A program made the position numbers and the translations under genes. From positions 620,001 to 684,000 of the forward strand of contig NZ_CP013187.1 of NCBI RefSeq assembly GCF_001444405.1: a DNA stretch of 64,000 nt, in the 5' to 3' direction. The DNA is from Pseudoalteromonas phenolica (GTDB lineage Bacteria > Pseudomonadota > Gammaproteobacteria > Enterobacterales > Alteromonadaceae). This document shows, piece by piece, positions 15,771-24,640 of the stretch. The notes below the pieces were generated by a model. It ran no database searches. It saw nothing but the letters and a program-made list of their open reading frames with translations, and was not told where the DNA came from. Position 1 is the stretch's first letter. Each line of letters opens with the position of its first letter.

Positions 15771-16475
15771 TCAAGAGCTAAGTACGGGAATTTTGTGATT
15801 TAGGATTATTTCTTTTGGGCTTATTTGACAGTTATAAGCGATGACTTCTACGCCGGCAGCTTGTGCGTCATTCAACAATTGCGCGTATTTAGCGTCAAGG
15901 TGAGCCGCGGCTTTTACTGAGTTTATACCTGTGTGCATCGCCATAAATAGCAATACAGCACGATGCCCTTGTTGGGTGATGTCAATTAATTCTCTAAGGT
16001 GCTTTTGACCTCGAACTGTTTGGGTATCTGGGAAGTAACCTTGTCCATCTTCCAATAAAGTGACAGATTTTACTTCTACATAGCAAAGCGGCTTGTTGTC
16101 ATCTTTAAGTAAAATATCAATGCGACTATTCTCTTGCCCGTATTTTACTTCGGGTTGCAAATGCGCATAGCCTTGCAACTCAGAAATCATACCTTGCTCT
16201 ATGCCTTCGATAGCCAGTTTGTTTGCAATTGCGGTATTTACGCAAATGAAATGGCCTTCTGAATTTTCTGTAAGCTCCAGAGAATTGGGATATTTTCGTT
16301 TCGGATTATCACTGGTCGAGTAGTAAGCATTAAAACCCGGATCAGCACAACCAGTCATTTTTCCAGTATTAGCACAATGAACAGTAAATGCTTGATTAGG
16401 TGTTTCTAGGTCAACTAAAAAGCGTTTATAGCGCTTTATTAAGGTGGCTTTTTCGAGCTTTGGCGTGAACTTCAT
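15771..16475 (-). CDS. sfsA: SfsA family DNA-binding protein / sugar fermentation stimulation homologue
   Basis: The 234-residue protein matches the SfsA family. It has an N-terminal OB-fold-like part (ATLIKRYKRFLVDLE, VHCANTGKMTGC), then a nuclease-like core with SRIDILL and CYVEVKSVTL, and the FPDTQTVRGQKHLREL block. The Asp, Glu-x-Lys pattern of PD-(D/E)xK nucleases is visible. E. coli SfsA was described as a regulator of maltose metabolism; its biochemical activity is not settled. It lies upstream of dksA on the same strand, as in E. coli, with 172 bases between. Confidence 0.93.
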   Translation of the reverse strand: MKFTPKLEKATLIKRYKRFLVDLETPNQAFTVHCANTGKMTGCADPGFNAYYSTSDNPKRKYPNSLELTENSEGHFICVNTAIANKLAIEGIEQGMISELQGYAHLQPEVKYGQENSRIDILLKDDNKPLCYVEVKSVTLLEDGQGYFPDTQTVRGQKHLRELIDITQQGHRAVLLFMAMHTGINSVKAAAHLDAKYAQLLNDAQAAGVEVIAYNCQISPKEIILNHKIPVLSS

Positions 16476-16557
16476 TGTTTAATCGCAATAGGTTGGGGGA
16501 TACTCGGTGCTAGTGTACACTTAATGCCACTAATAAGCGTATAAGAGAACACAATCT

Positions 16558-17853
16558 ATGTCTGATAAATTCATTGTTCGTATCAGTGAACAAGCACCTA
16601 CAGCGCCATGGGGTGCCGATGCATTGTTATCGTTTGATCAACTTGGTGCCATAGTACACCTACAACAAAATGAAACACTTAAGTTAGTACAAAAAGCTGC
16701 GCGTAGCCTTTCACAGCAAGGCATTAAGCAAGTAGTTTTACAAGGTGATAATTGGTGTACTGAATCTCAGTGGGCTTTCTATCAAGGCTTTGTGACAGCT
16801 AAGCAACTAGATGGTGTTGAGTTTGTTGACAATGAACAGTCAGATTTAGCTGAACTGGCAGCATTAAAAAATGCGGCAACTTGGACGCGTCAGATGATCA
16901 ACGGTACAGCAGAGGACGTTTACCCTGAGAGCCTTGCAGGCAAAGCGGCTGAGTTTATTCAATCTTTAGCGCCTGAGCATGTTAGCTACAATATTATTAA
17001 GGGTAACGCCCTATTAGAACAACAATGGATTGGTATTCACGAAGTAGGTCGTGGTAGTGAGCGTCCGCCAGTATTACTAGAGCTTGATTACAATCCGACT
17101 GGTGACGAAGATGCACCAGTGAGTGCTGCGCTTGTAGGTAAAGGTATTACATTTGATTCAGGCGGTTACTCAATCAAGCCTAGCGAAGGCATGTTATCAA
17201 TGAAGTGCGACATGGGTGGTGCGGCAACTGTGACAGCGGGTCTGGCGATTGCCATTCAGCGCGGCATCGACAAGCGTATCAAGTTGTTCTTATGCTGTGC
17301 TGAAAACTTAATTTCAGGCCATGCTTACAAGCTAGGTGATATCTTAACTTATAAAAATGGCACAACTGTTGAGATCGTAAATACGGACGCTGAAGGCCGT
17401 TTAGTTTTGGCTGATGGTCTTATGGCCGCTGGTGAAACGGGTGCGCCATTGATCATTGATGCGGCAACACTAACGGGCGCAGCCCTGGTTGCAGTAGGTC
17501 AAGAATACAATGCATTATTCGGTCTAGATAAAGCATTGGTATCTGAGGTTCAGCAGTTCGCAGAAGAAGAGTTTGAAGCTGCTTGGCCACTTCCACTTGA
17601 AAAGTGGCACCAAAACAACTGCCCTTCACCTTACGCTGACACTGCTAACAGCAGAGCGCAAAAAGGTGGCGGTTATGGTGGCGCATCAAATGCTGCGGGT
17701 TTCTTATCGCGCTTTGTACCAAATGAAGGTCAAGGTTGGGTACACATCGATCTCGCTGCATCATTCCAAAACAGCGCTGGTAGCTTATGGTCTGCAGGTG
17801 CAACAACACTAGGTATGCGTACTGTGGCTAGAACACTCCAAGCGAAAGCCTAA
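16558..17853 (+). CDS. pepB: Peptidase B (M17 leucyl aminopeptidase family)
   Basis: The 431-residue protein aligns through its length with E. coli PepB (427). It has the family blocks VGKGITFDSGGYSIKP (metal-binding Lys and Asp, about 197-212), MKCDMGGAATV, NTDAEGRLVLADGL (the M17 signature, about 274-287) and DAATLTGAALVA. It is a cytoplasmic di-metal aminopeptidase that clears peptides. It is divergent from sfsA and stands alone with its own terminator. PepA-type multifunctional aminopeptidase is less likely because the N-terminal region follows PepB. Confidence 0.93.
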   Translation: MSDKFIVRISEQAPTAPWGADALLSFDQLGAIVHLQQNETLKLVQKAARSLSQQGIKQVVLQGDNWCTESQWAFYQGFVTAKQLDGVEFVDNEQSDLAELAALKNAATWTRQMINGTAEDVYPESLAGKAAEFIQSLAPEHVSYNIIKGNALLEQQWIGIHEVGRGSERPPVLLELDYNPTGDEDAPVSAALVGKGITFDSGGYSIKPSEGMLSMKCDMGGAATVTAGLAIAIQRGIDKRIKLFLCCAENLISGHAYKLGDILTYKNGTTVEIVNTDAEGRLVLADGLMAAGETGAPLIIDAATLTGAALVAVGQEYNALFGLDKALVSEVQQFAEEEFEAAWPLPLEKWHQNNCPSPYADTANSRAQKGGGYGGASNAAGFLSRFVPNEGQGWVHIDLAASFQNSAGSLWSAGATTLGMRTVARTLQAKA

Positions 17854-17874
17854 GCTTTTTGGTAAGCTCATCTG

Positions 17875-17899
17875 AAAAGGAGGCTTAGCCTCCTTTTTT
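17875..17899 (+). terminator. Rho-independent terminator after pepB
   Basis: AAGGAGGCT-T-AGCCTCCTT forms a strong stem preceded by A's and followed by T's. It could act on both strands between pepB and the convergent CBS gene. Confidence 0.9.
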
Positions 17900-17928
17900 G
17901 TGTTTATAGCTTTACTTACATTTAAGTT

Positions 17929-18348
17929 TTAAGACAAAAGGGCTGCAGCAAGTCTGACAAAATCTGATGAAGTTAAAATCCCCAACAGCTTTCCTTCTTC
18001 GTCGACAACAGGCATACACCCATGGCGATTTTCTACAAAAAACTGTGCCACTTCACTGAGTGATTGCTCAGGTCGAATATTAGCAAAGTCAGTTGCCATT
18101 ATATCTTGAGCAATACTTTGCTTTTCCTTTCTTTCAATCGCATTGGGTCCGTAGGTTGCCATGATTTTCATTACCTGTGCGACCATGATCTTTTGTGTCA
18201 GCATACCTTTTAAAATACCTTGATCATCGATCACTGGAATGTGGCGAATATTTTTTTCACGCATCAAGTCGTGCACTTCTTTAATAGTTGATTGATAGTG
18301 CACAGCGAATGGATCGGCAGTCATGAGATCAGAAACAATATGAAGCAT
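17929..18348 (-). CDS. Two-CBS-domain protein
   Basis: The 139-residue protein consists of a tandem CBS pair and nothing else. The first is about 8-60 (MTADPFAVHYQSTIKEVHDLM then IRHIPVIDD), the second about 83-137 (MATDFANIRPEQSLSEVA then GCMPVVDEEGKLLGILTSSDF). Such Bateman modules bind adenine nucleotides and regulate partner proteins; the partner cannot be told from sequence. It is convergent with pepB and lies 80 bases downstream of yibQ on the same strand, so weak read-through from that operon is possible. Confidence 0.85.
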   Translation of the reverse strand: MLHIVSDLMTADPFAVHYQSTIKEVHDLMREKNIRHIPVIDDQGILKGMLTQKIMVAQVMKIMATYGPNAIERKEKQSIAQDIMATDFANIRPEQSLSEVAQFFVENRHGCMPVVDEEGKLLGILTSSDFVRLAAALLS

Positions 18349-18427
18349 ATTAAACAGTCCTAATTTGGATCAATGAATAAACTTATAACTCATTTTATTC
18401 GAGCTTGCTTAAATTGAGATCAAAGTT

Positions 18428-19198
18428 TTACTTTTTTGCAATGCTTGGCATAGGAGCGCCAGCATGTTTTGCTAATTGGATATAGCGACTGCGAACAATT
18501 TGTGAAACGGGCACGAGTTCAAAGCCTTGTTCTAATAGTTGCGGGATTTGCTCATGTAAAAACGCGACGGTTTCAGGGTAAGGGTGTGCGATGAGTATCG
18601 ATTGGCCAGTTCGCAAAGCGATATTTTTGGCTTCAGCCAACTGCTGAGATAAGTAAGTGTCTTGTTTCTCATTATCTAAAAAAACTTGGCGAGCAATATT
18701 AGGAACACCATATAAATCAGCTACAGTCTGTGCCTGCGACTCCTTTGTCGTTCGGCTATCAAGAAAATATAAACCGCGTTTACGTAATATTTCCATCGTC
18801 CATTTCATCGGATCGCTATATTGAGTTAATGCAGATCCCATATGATTATTGATGCCACTTACTTGAGGTAAGCTTGCTAGTGCGTGCCCCAATGTCATTT
18901 GAAGTGTTTGCTTATCCATGTCTAGGGTGAGTGCGCCAGGGCCGAGGGCTTTGTCTTCAATCGCTTGCATCGGTACATGCAAAAGTAACTCTTTACTTTG
19001 TTGGCTGGCAAGGTATGCAAATTTTTGGGAATAGGGGGTGTGCGGCAAAATAGCAAAAGTTAGCTCACCGGGCAGAGATAGTAAATTGAGATCGCGCTGG
19101 TGGTTTCCCACATCATCGATCACAATGGCAATTTGTTTAGCTTGCAAAGGCAGTGCTAAGTATAAAGCACTTAGCAAAAGCCATAGTAATGAGCGCAC
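18428..19198 (-). CDS. yibQ: Divergent polysaccharide deacetylase family protein (YibQ-like)
   Basis: The 256-residue protein has a signal peptide (MRSLLWLLLSALYLALPLQA) followed by IAIVIDDVGN, the N-terminal aspartate motif of the divergent polysaccharide deacetylase (DUF610) family. LLHVPMQA, GINNHMGSALTQ and IAHPYPET follow. The fold is NodB-like and the protein should be periplasmic. Its substrate is unknown, although the steady linkage with envC points to cell-wall metabolism. It is the last gene of gpmI-envC-ctpA-yibQ. Confidence 0.88.
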   Translation of the reverse strand: MRSLLWLLLSALYLALPLQAKQIAIVIDDVGNHQRDLNLLSLPGELTFAILPHTPYSQKFAYLASQQSKELLLHVPMQAIEDKALGPGALTLDMDKQTLQMTLGHALASLPQVSGINNHMGSALTQYSDPMKWTMEILRKRGLYFLDSRTTKESQAQTVADLYGVPNIARQVFLDNEKQDTYLSQQLAEAKNIALRTGQSILIAHPYPETVAFLHEQIPQLLEQGFELVPVSQIVRSRYIQLAKHAGAPMPSIAKK

Positions 19199-19250
19199 AG
19201 TGTATTCTTCTATTTATAAATCTGTAGCCTGAGGGTTTATCCCCTCTTAT

Positions 19251-20480
19251 TTAATTTTTATCTTTATAGTACTCTTTCGCATCAACTAAATGCTTGTCTA
19301 ACAAGGCTAATTTATCTCTGTTGTTCGAAAGTTCACCAGCCATTATAGCGCGTTTATTTAAATGTGAAAGTCCTTGTTCGGTCAGTAAAATATTCGGTTT
19401 AATACCCACTCCATCTATTGAACGACCGGACGGCGTAAAGTATTTTGCTGTCGTGAGTTTCAGTGCTGTTGTGCCATCGCCGATGGGGATAAGAGATTGT
19501 ACAGAGCCTTTACCGTAAGATTTGCTGCCAACAACGATAGCACGTTGGTTGTCTTGCAAAGCGCCAGCTAAGATTTCAGCCGCAGAAGCTGACTGCTCGT
19601 TGATTAAAACCACAATCGGCGCACCATTTAAAATATCACCATGTTGTGCGACAAATTGTTGGTTTGCATCATAAAAGCGTCCTTTAGTGGTAACTATAGT
19701 ACCAGCTTGTAAAAATAAATCTGAAATGGCGACCGCACTGCTTAATGTGCCGCCAGGATTATCACGCAAATCAATAACCAATCCTGAAAGCGGACCCCCA
19801 TTATTTGAAATCAATTTATTTATATGACGCGCTACGTCATGGTAACTATGATTATTAAAGCTCTGCAGAGAAATGTAGGCATTTTGATTAGTCAACAGTT
19901 GGCTAAACACACTTTCGACGTTAATTTCTTCCCGTCTCAGTGCTAGAGTCAACTCACTCTTCGCACGCTCTACGGTGATATAGATAGTTTTTAGCGCCGC
20001 TTTTTTTAGTAGCTTTGAAATGTGTGCGATGTCTCTTTTTGTGACATCTTCAGAGTTTATCGCTACCAATTTATCGCCACCTTCAATGCCAGCTTGTTCT
20101 GCGGGTGAACCTGGGAGTGTCCCTAAAATTACAATGCGATTATCAATCTCTTCTACTTCAATACCAATACCGGTGTAACGGCCATTAGCGGCACTAAATA
20201 AGCTGTCGAGTTCACTGGCAGTTAAATATTTAGAATAAGGATCAAGTTGCTCAAATACATCGGTTAAGTTGCTTTTGTGATACTGACTAAGCGGTAAATC
20301 ATCTACATAATAAGTATGAATATGGTAGAGAATTTCGTTGGCTTGTTGCTGAGTGAATGATGTAGTAGATGCAATCGATGCAAAGCTGATATAAAGACTC
20401 AGCATTGCAATAATGCATAAAAAAATTAGTTTAGATTTTAGGCAATCTAACGGTTTTGAATTAATTAAAAATGAATTCAT
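19251..20480 (-). CDS. ctpA: S41 family carboxy-terminal processing protease
   Basis: The 409-residue protein has an N-terminal membrane or signal segment (about 18-38), then a PDZ domain (about 95-175, with GIGIEVEE and GSPAEQAGIEGGDKLV). The S41 catalytic domain follows, with LVIDLRDNPGG (about 236-246), the nucleophile in EQSASAAEIL (about 296) and the general base Lys in SYGKGSVQ (about 321). These proteases clip C-termini of periplasmic proteins and cell-wall enzymes. It lies between envC and yibQ, and at about 409 residues is shorter than E. coli Prc. The placement suggests a role in septal wall processing, by inference. Confidence 0.93.
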   Translation of the reverse strand: MNSFLINSKPLDCLKSKLIFLCIIAMLSLYISFASIASTTSFTQQQANEILYHIHTYYVDDLPLSQYHKSNLTDVFEQLDPYSKYLTASELDSLFSAANGRYTGIGIEVEEIDNRIVILGTLPGSPAEQAGIEGGDKLVAINSEDVTKRDIAHISKLLKKAALKTIYITVERAKSELTLALRREEINVESVFSQLLTNQNAYISLQSFNNHSYHDVARHINKLISNNGGPLSGLVIDLRDNPGGTLSSAVAISDLFLQAGTIVTTKGRFYDANQQFVAQHGDILNGAPIVVLINEQSASAAEILAGALQDNQRAIVVGSKSYGKGSVQSLIPIGDGTTALKLTTAKYFTPSGRSIDGVGIKPNILLTEQGLSHLNKRAIMAGELSNNRDKLALLDKHLVDAKEYYKDKN

Positions 20481-20521
20481 ATGCTGCTCCTAGTCAGGTG
20501 CAGCAAGGTTATTCTCTTAAC

Positions 20522-21655
20522 TTATTTGCACCACTTTACTGGATCGACAGCGCTTCCTTTATGCCGTAGTTCAAAGTATAGACCAGGATTAGCTTGTCCG
20601 CCGCTCTGACCTACTAATGCAATACTTTCCCCACTACGAACTTGATCACCGACATCTTTTAAAAGCGTTTGTGCATGGCCATATAAACTCATATAACCAA
20701 GGCCATGATCAATAACAATGACCCAGCCAAAACCATTGAGCCAATCGGCAAAAACGACTTGGCCTTGTTGAACGGCTTTAACGTTATCACCTGTTTTTGC
20801 AGCAATGACGACACCTTTCCAATTCATACCTGCATGTTTTCGTTGACCAAACCTATGTTTCAAGCGGCCTTTACTAGGCCAAGGTAATTTCCCTTTTTTA
20901 CTGCGCAAGCCAATAAGCTCGACGGGTACCAAAGATTCACTTTGCTGTTCATGCAACTGAGAGAGCGTGGTGATCAAGGTTTGTTCGTTCTCTTTTAAAT
21001 AAGCGATGGCACTTTGTGTTTGTTTTAATGCACTATTAAGTTGAGAAAGGCTGTTTTGGCGTTGTTCTTTGGAAGCTTTTAAAGCCGCTAATCGCTCAGT
21101 TTGTTGTTTAAACAAATCGTTGAGCTGCTGCTGTTTCTGTTCAAGTGATTCTTGGTTTTCAGCCAATTGTTTAATCACTTCTTTGAGCGTTTCAATTTGT
21201 GCAATACGCGCTTTGTTGAAGTAATCATAATAACTGAGGGTGCGTTCAAGTGTTGCGCTATGCTCTTGATTAAGAAGCATTTTTGAATAGTCATGACTAC
21301 CAGTCATATAGGCGCTTTTTAATTGTCCCGCGAGTAATTTTTGAAGCCTAATCTTTTGTTGATTTAAACTTTTATTTTCATTTTCAAGGGTGTATTGCTG
21401 TTGGCGATTTTCATTGATCCCTTGCTCGGTCAATGACAATGCTTTGGCATGCTGTGCAATTTGCAACTCGAAGTCACGTAATTTGCGTTTGAGTTTATTG
21501 AATCTTTCGTTTTGTTGTTGATAGCTTTTTTGGCTTTTTTCTAATTCTTTTTGTACCGCGTCTAAATCTTGCTTAGTACGAGACTCGTTGGCATTGGCAA
21601 AAGCCAATACCAACAATGTCGTTAAACAAAAAATAATGCGTAAGCTTGTACGCAT
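20522..21655 (-). CDS. envC: Murein hydrolase activator EnvC
   Basis: The 377-residue protein has a signal peptide (about 1-22), a long coiled coil rich in Gln, Lys and Glu (about 25-250), and a C-terminal LytM/M23 domain (about 275-375). The M23 zinc ligands are degenerate. HAGMNW replaces HxGxD and LYFEL replaces HxHFE, as in E. coli EnvC, which activates the amidases AmiA and AmiB under FtsEX control instead of cutting peptidoglycan. Its start overlaps the gpmI stop, and ctpA and yibQ follow. Confidence 0.95.
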   Translation of the reverse strand: MRTSLRIIFCLTTLLVLAFANANESRTKQDLDAVQKELEKSQKSYQQQNERFNKLKRKLRDFELQIAQHAKALSLTEQGINENRQQQYTLENENKSLNQQKIRLQKLLAGQLKSAYMTGSHDYSKMLLNQEHSATLERTLSYYDYFNKARIAQIETLKEVIKQLAENQESLEQKQQQLNDLFKQQTERLAALKASKEQRQNSLSQLNSALKQTQSAIAYLKENEQTLITTLSQLHEQQSESLVPVELIGLRSKKGKLPWPSKGRLKHRFGQRKHAGMNWKGVVIAAKTGDNVKAVQQGQVVFADWLNGFGWVIVIDHGLGYMSLYGHAQTLLKDVGDQVRSGESIALVGQSGGQANPGLYFELRHKGSAVDPVKWCK

Positions 21656-23199
21656 TACTTAATGGTCATAATTGGTGAGCCTGTCATTTCTGCAGGTTGT
21701 TCCATACCAAGTAAGTGCAGCATAGTCGGTGCCACATCACTTAATGTTTTACCCGAGTGTGGCTGTGCATCACGACCTACATAAATAAATGGTACTGGCT
21801 CACTAGTATGGGCCGTATGTGCTTGACCCGTTTTTGCATTGGTCATTTGTTCAGCGTTACCGTGATCCGCTGTGATCAGTGCTTCACCACCAACTTTTTC
21901 TAGCGCTTCAATAACGCGACCAATACATGCATCTACGGCTTCACAGGCTTTCACTGCGGCTTCAAATACACCTGAGTGACCAACCATGTCGCCGTTCGGA
22001 TAGTTACAGATGATGACATCGTGTTCACCGCTTTCAATTGCGTTAACCAGCGTGTCAGTCAACATCGTTGAATTCATCTCTGGTTGTAGGTCATAAGTGG
22101 CAACTTGCGGTGAAGGGATCAGTTCACGCTTTTCGCCAGCAAATAACTCTTCACGACCACCACTGAAGAAGAAGGTCACGTGTGCGTATTTTTCTGTTTC
22201 AGAAATACGCAGTTGTGTCTTATCGTGTTTCGCTAACCATTCACCTAGTACGTTATGCAGTTTTACAGGTGCAAAGGCGATTGGTGCGTTAATGTCTGCA
22301 GCATACTCAGTCATCATTACAAAGGCGCTTAATTCAGGCGCTTGTTTCTTTTCGAATCCTGCAAAGTCAGCATCGACAAACGCACGTGTCATTTGACGAG
22401 CACGGTCAGCGCGGAAGTTCATGAAAATAACCGTGTCACCATCATTAATGGTTGAAGAAGGTGCTGCATCAGGTTGAACCAGTGATGCTGAAACAAACTC
22501 GTCGTTTTCATCACGCTCGTAAGCGGCTAACAGCGTTTCAACGCCAGTGTTGTAAGTATGTTGACCTTCTGCACACACCATTAGGTTGTAAGCTGACTCT
22601 ACACGTTCCCAGCGGTTATCGCGGTCCATTGCGTAATAACGGCCCACAATTGAAGCAAGACGGCCACAGTTTAATTCTGCAAAAAGTGCTTCGATTTTTT
22701 CGATTGAAGCTTGCGCACTGCGAGGTGGTGTATCACGACCATCCAAGAAGGCATGGAAGTAAACAGTTTGTGCGCCACGTTTTGCAGCGAGTTTAATAGC
22801 CGCAATAATGTGATCTTCATGGCTATGAACGCCACCTGGGCTTAATAGGCCCATTAAGTGCACTGCTTTCCCTGCATTAACCGCTTTATCGATGTTTTCT
22901 ACTAACACTGGGTTATGTTCAAATTCACCATCGTCTATTGCTTTAGTTATACGGGTAAAGTCTTGATAAACGATACGTCCAGCACCTAAATTTACGTGAC
23001 CGACTTCAGAGTTACCCATTTGACCATCTGGTAGACCCACATCTAAACCTGAGCCTGAAATGAGCGTACGAGGGCGGGTGGCCCATAAATTATCTAAAAC
23101 GGGCGTGTTTGCAGCTAAAATTGCGTTGCTTTCGCTTTCTTCTCTGTATCCCCAACCATCTAAAATCATTAGAACAAGTGGTTTTTTCTGTGCAGTCAT
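21655..23199 (-). CDS. gpmI: 2,3-bisphosphoglycerate-independent phosphoglycerate mutase
   Basis: The 514-residue protein is full length for iPGM. The metal-binding DGWG motif is at 14-17 and the phosphorylated Ser is in GNSEVGHVNLGAG (about residue 64). The C-terminal DHGNAEQM block contributes further manganese ligands. It interconverts 3- and 2-phosphoglycerate. It is the first gene of the envC operon, as in E. coli (gpmM-envC-yibQ), and is divergent from yibN with a 215-base shared promoter region. Confidence 0.97.
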   Translation of the reverse strand: MTAQKKPLVLMILDGWGYREESESNAILAANTPVLDNLWATRPRTLISGSGLDVGLPDGQMGNSEVGHVNLGAGRIVYQDFTRITKAIDDGEFEHNPVLVENIDKAVNAGKAVHLMGLLSPGGVHSHEDHIIAAIKLAAKRGAQTVYFHAFLDGRDTPPRSAQASIEKIEALFAELNCGRLASIVGRYYAMDRDNRWERVESAYNLMVCAEGQHTYNTGVETLLAAYERDENDEFVSASLVQPDAAPSSTINDGDTVIFMNFRADRARQMTRAFVDADFAGFEKKQAPELSAFVMMTEYAADINAPIAFAPVKLHNVLGEWLAKHDKTQLRISETEKYAHVTFFFSGGREELFAGEKRELIPSPQVATYDLQPEMNSTMLTDTLVNAIESGEHDVIICNYPNGDMVGHSGVFEAAVKACEAVDACIGRVIEALEKVGGEALITADHGNAEQMTNAKTGQAHTAHTSEPVPFIYVGRDAQPHSGKTLSDVAPTMLHLLGMEQPAEMTGSPIMTIK

Positions 23200-23414
23200 T
23201 TGGGCTCCTAAACTAAGGCACGAACTCTGCGCGTAGCATACCGTGTTTTGTATGAATATTCAGCCCTTTGAAAAGGAATAATCTTCATATTAACGTTAAG
23301 TAAATAACGCTTTTATAAAAGGGTATACCCAAACAATCGCAAACGGTATACTGCCGAGTCATTGAGCATTAAGACAAGATCTAAATTATTAGATCCTAAG
23401 TAGTTGGAATTTTC

Positions 23415-23846
23415 ATGGAACAATATATTGAATTTATCGGCAATAATGCAGTGCTAAGCATTATTTGGTTGGCCCTTGTTGCGATGATTGTAATGAGCTG
23501 GTTTAAAAGCAAATTCTCTGCAATTCGCCAAATTAATCCGCAGCAACTAACCCTGTTGGTTAATAAAGAAGAAGGGCAGGTCGTTGATATCCGCCCAGCA
23601 AAAGAGTTTAACGCAGGCCGCATTGCAGGTGCTGTTCAGCTAAGCGCTGAAAAAGCCAAACAAAGTGACTTTGCAGGTCTTGAAAAGTTTAAATCAAAGC
23701 CCATTATATTGGTATGTACAACAGGCATGACAGCAAATGGCATCGCAAACAACGCATCAAAAGCAGGTTTCGAGCATGTTTATGTACTAAGTGGTGGTAT
23801 GGGCGCATGGCAAAATGCTAACCTGCCTGTAGCGACTGGTAAATAA
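23415..23846 (+). CDS. yibN: Membrane-anchored rhodanese-like protein (YibN-like)
   Basis: The 143-residue protein has one N-terminal membrane segment (about 10-30, SIIWLALVAMIVMSW). A cytoplasmic rhodanese domain (about 45-140) has VDIRPAKEF and the loop ILVCTTGMTANG, where the Cys is the likely active residue. It heads the yibN-grxC-secB-gpsA operon, conserved in gammaproteobacteria. The family may carry sulfane sulfur; the partner is unknown. The linkage with grxC and secB suggests a link to redox or protein export. Confidence 0.9.
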   Translation: MEQYIEFIGNNAVLSIIWLALVAMIVMSWFKSKFSAIRQINPQQLTLLVNKEEGQVVDIRPAKEFNAGRIAGAVQLSAEKAKQSDFAGLEKFKSKPIILVCTTGMTANGIANNASKAGFEHVYVLSGGMGAWQNANLPVATGK

Positions 23847-23859
23847 TCAAGAGGATTTT

Positions 23860-24117
23860 ATGAGCAACGTTGTTATTTATACGAAAGATTACTGCCCGTT
23901 TTGCCACAGAGCAAAGGCATTATTAGACAGTAAAGGTGTAACATACACTGAGTATGATATTGCTGCTCAGCCTGAATTACGCGACGAAATGATTGAAAAA
24001 GCAAATGGTGGCACGACTGTCCCACAAATCTTTATCAATAACACGCATATTGGCGGTTGCGATGATATGATGGCAATCGAAGCGCAGGGTAAACTTGATA
24101 CCCTATTAAACGCATAA
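23860..24117 (+). CDS. grxC: Glutaredoxin 3
   Basis: The 85-residue protein is a minimal dithiol glutaredoxin with the active site YCPFCHRAK (about 11-19), the cis-Pro block GGTTVPQIFI (about 49-58) and GGCDDMMA near the glutathione site. It reduces disulfides and glutathione adducts with GSH. It lies 13 bases after yibN and 36 before secB. The active site has Phe where E. coli GrxC has Tyr, a conservative change. Confidence 0.96.
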   Translation: MSNVVIYTKDYCPFCHRAKALLDSKGVTYTEYDIAAQPELRDEMIEKANGGTTVPQIFINNTHIGGCDDMMAIEAQGKLDTLLNA

Positions 24118-24153
24118 TAATTACATTAAGAAATACAAGTTTTAGGAACACTC

Positions 24154-24636
24154 ATGACAGAACAAGCAAATCAAGCTGCAGCTCCGCAGGAAGGCCCACA
24201 ATTCACAATTCAGCGTATTTACACAAAAGACGTGTCTTTTGAAACGCCTAATTCTCCTGCTATTTTCCAAAAAGAGTGGACGCCTGAAGTAAAATTAGAC
24301 ATGGATACACGCTCTAACAAGTTAGACGAGGGTATCTTCGAAGTTGTATTAGCACTGACAGTGACAGCTTCTATCGGTGAAGAAACGGCATTCCTATGTG
24401 AAATTCAACAAGCCGGTATTTTCCAAATTGGTGAACTTGAAGAGCTTCAAATGGCACATATGCTAGGTGCATTCTGCCCGAATATTCTTTTCCCATATGC
24501 ACGTGAAGCTGTTGCAGGTTTAGTGAACAAGGGTACTTTCCCACAACTTAACCTGGCGCCAGTAAACTTTGACGCGCTATTTGCTCAGTACATGCAGCAA
24601 CGTGCAGCTCAAGCAGAGCAACCAGCTGACGCATAA
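24154..24636 (+). CDS. secB: Protein-export chaperone SecB
   Basis: The 160-residue protein follows E. coli SecB (155). Recognisable blocks are FTIQRIYTKDVSFETPN, KEWTPEVKLDMDTR and HMLGAFCPNILFPYARE. SecB is a tetrameric cytoplasmic chaperone that keeps precursors unfolded and hands them to SecA. Its place between grxC and gpsA is conserved. The C-terminal tail is Gln- and Ala-rich and poorly conserved. Confidence 0.97.
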   Translation: MTEQANQAAAPQEGPQFTIQRIYTKDVSFETPNSPAIFQKEWTPEVKLDMDTRSNKLDEGIFEVVLALTVTASIGEETAFLCEIQQAGIFQIGELEELQMAHMLGAFCPNILFPYAREAVAGLVNKGTFPQLNLAPVNFDALFAQYMQQRAAQAEQPADA

Positions 24637-24640
24637 TTAT

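Noticed and set aside
20522..21655. EnvC as an active zinc endopeptidase
   Set aside because: The M23 zinc ligands are replaced (HAGMNW and LYFEL), as in EnvC activators.
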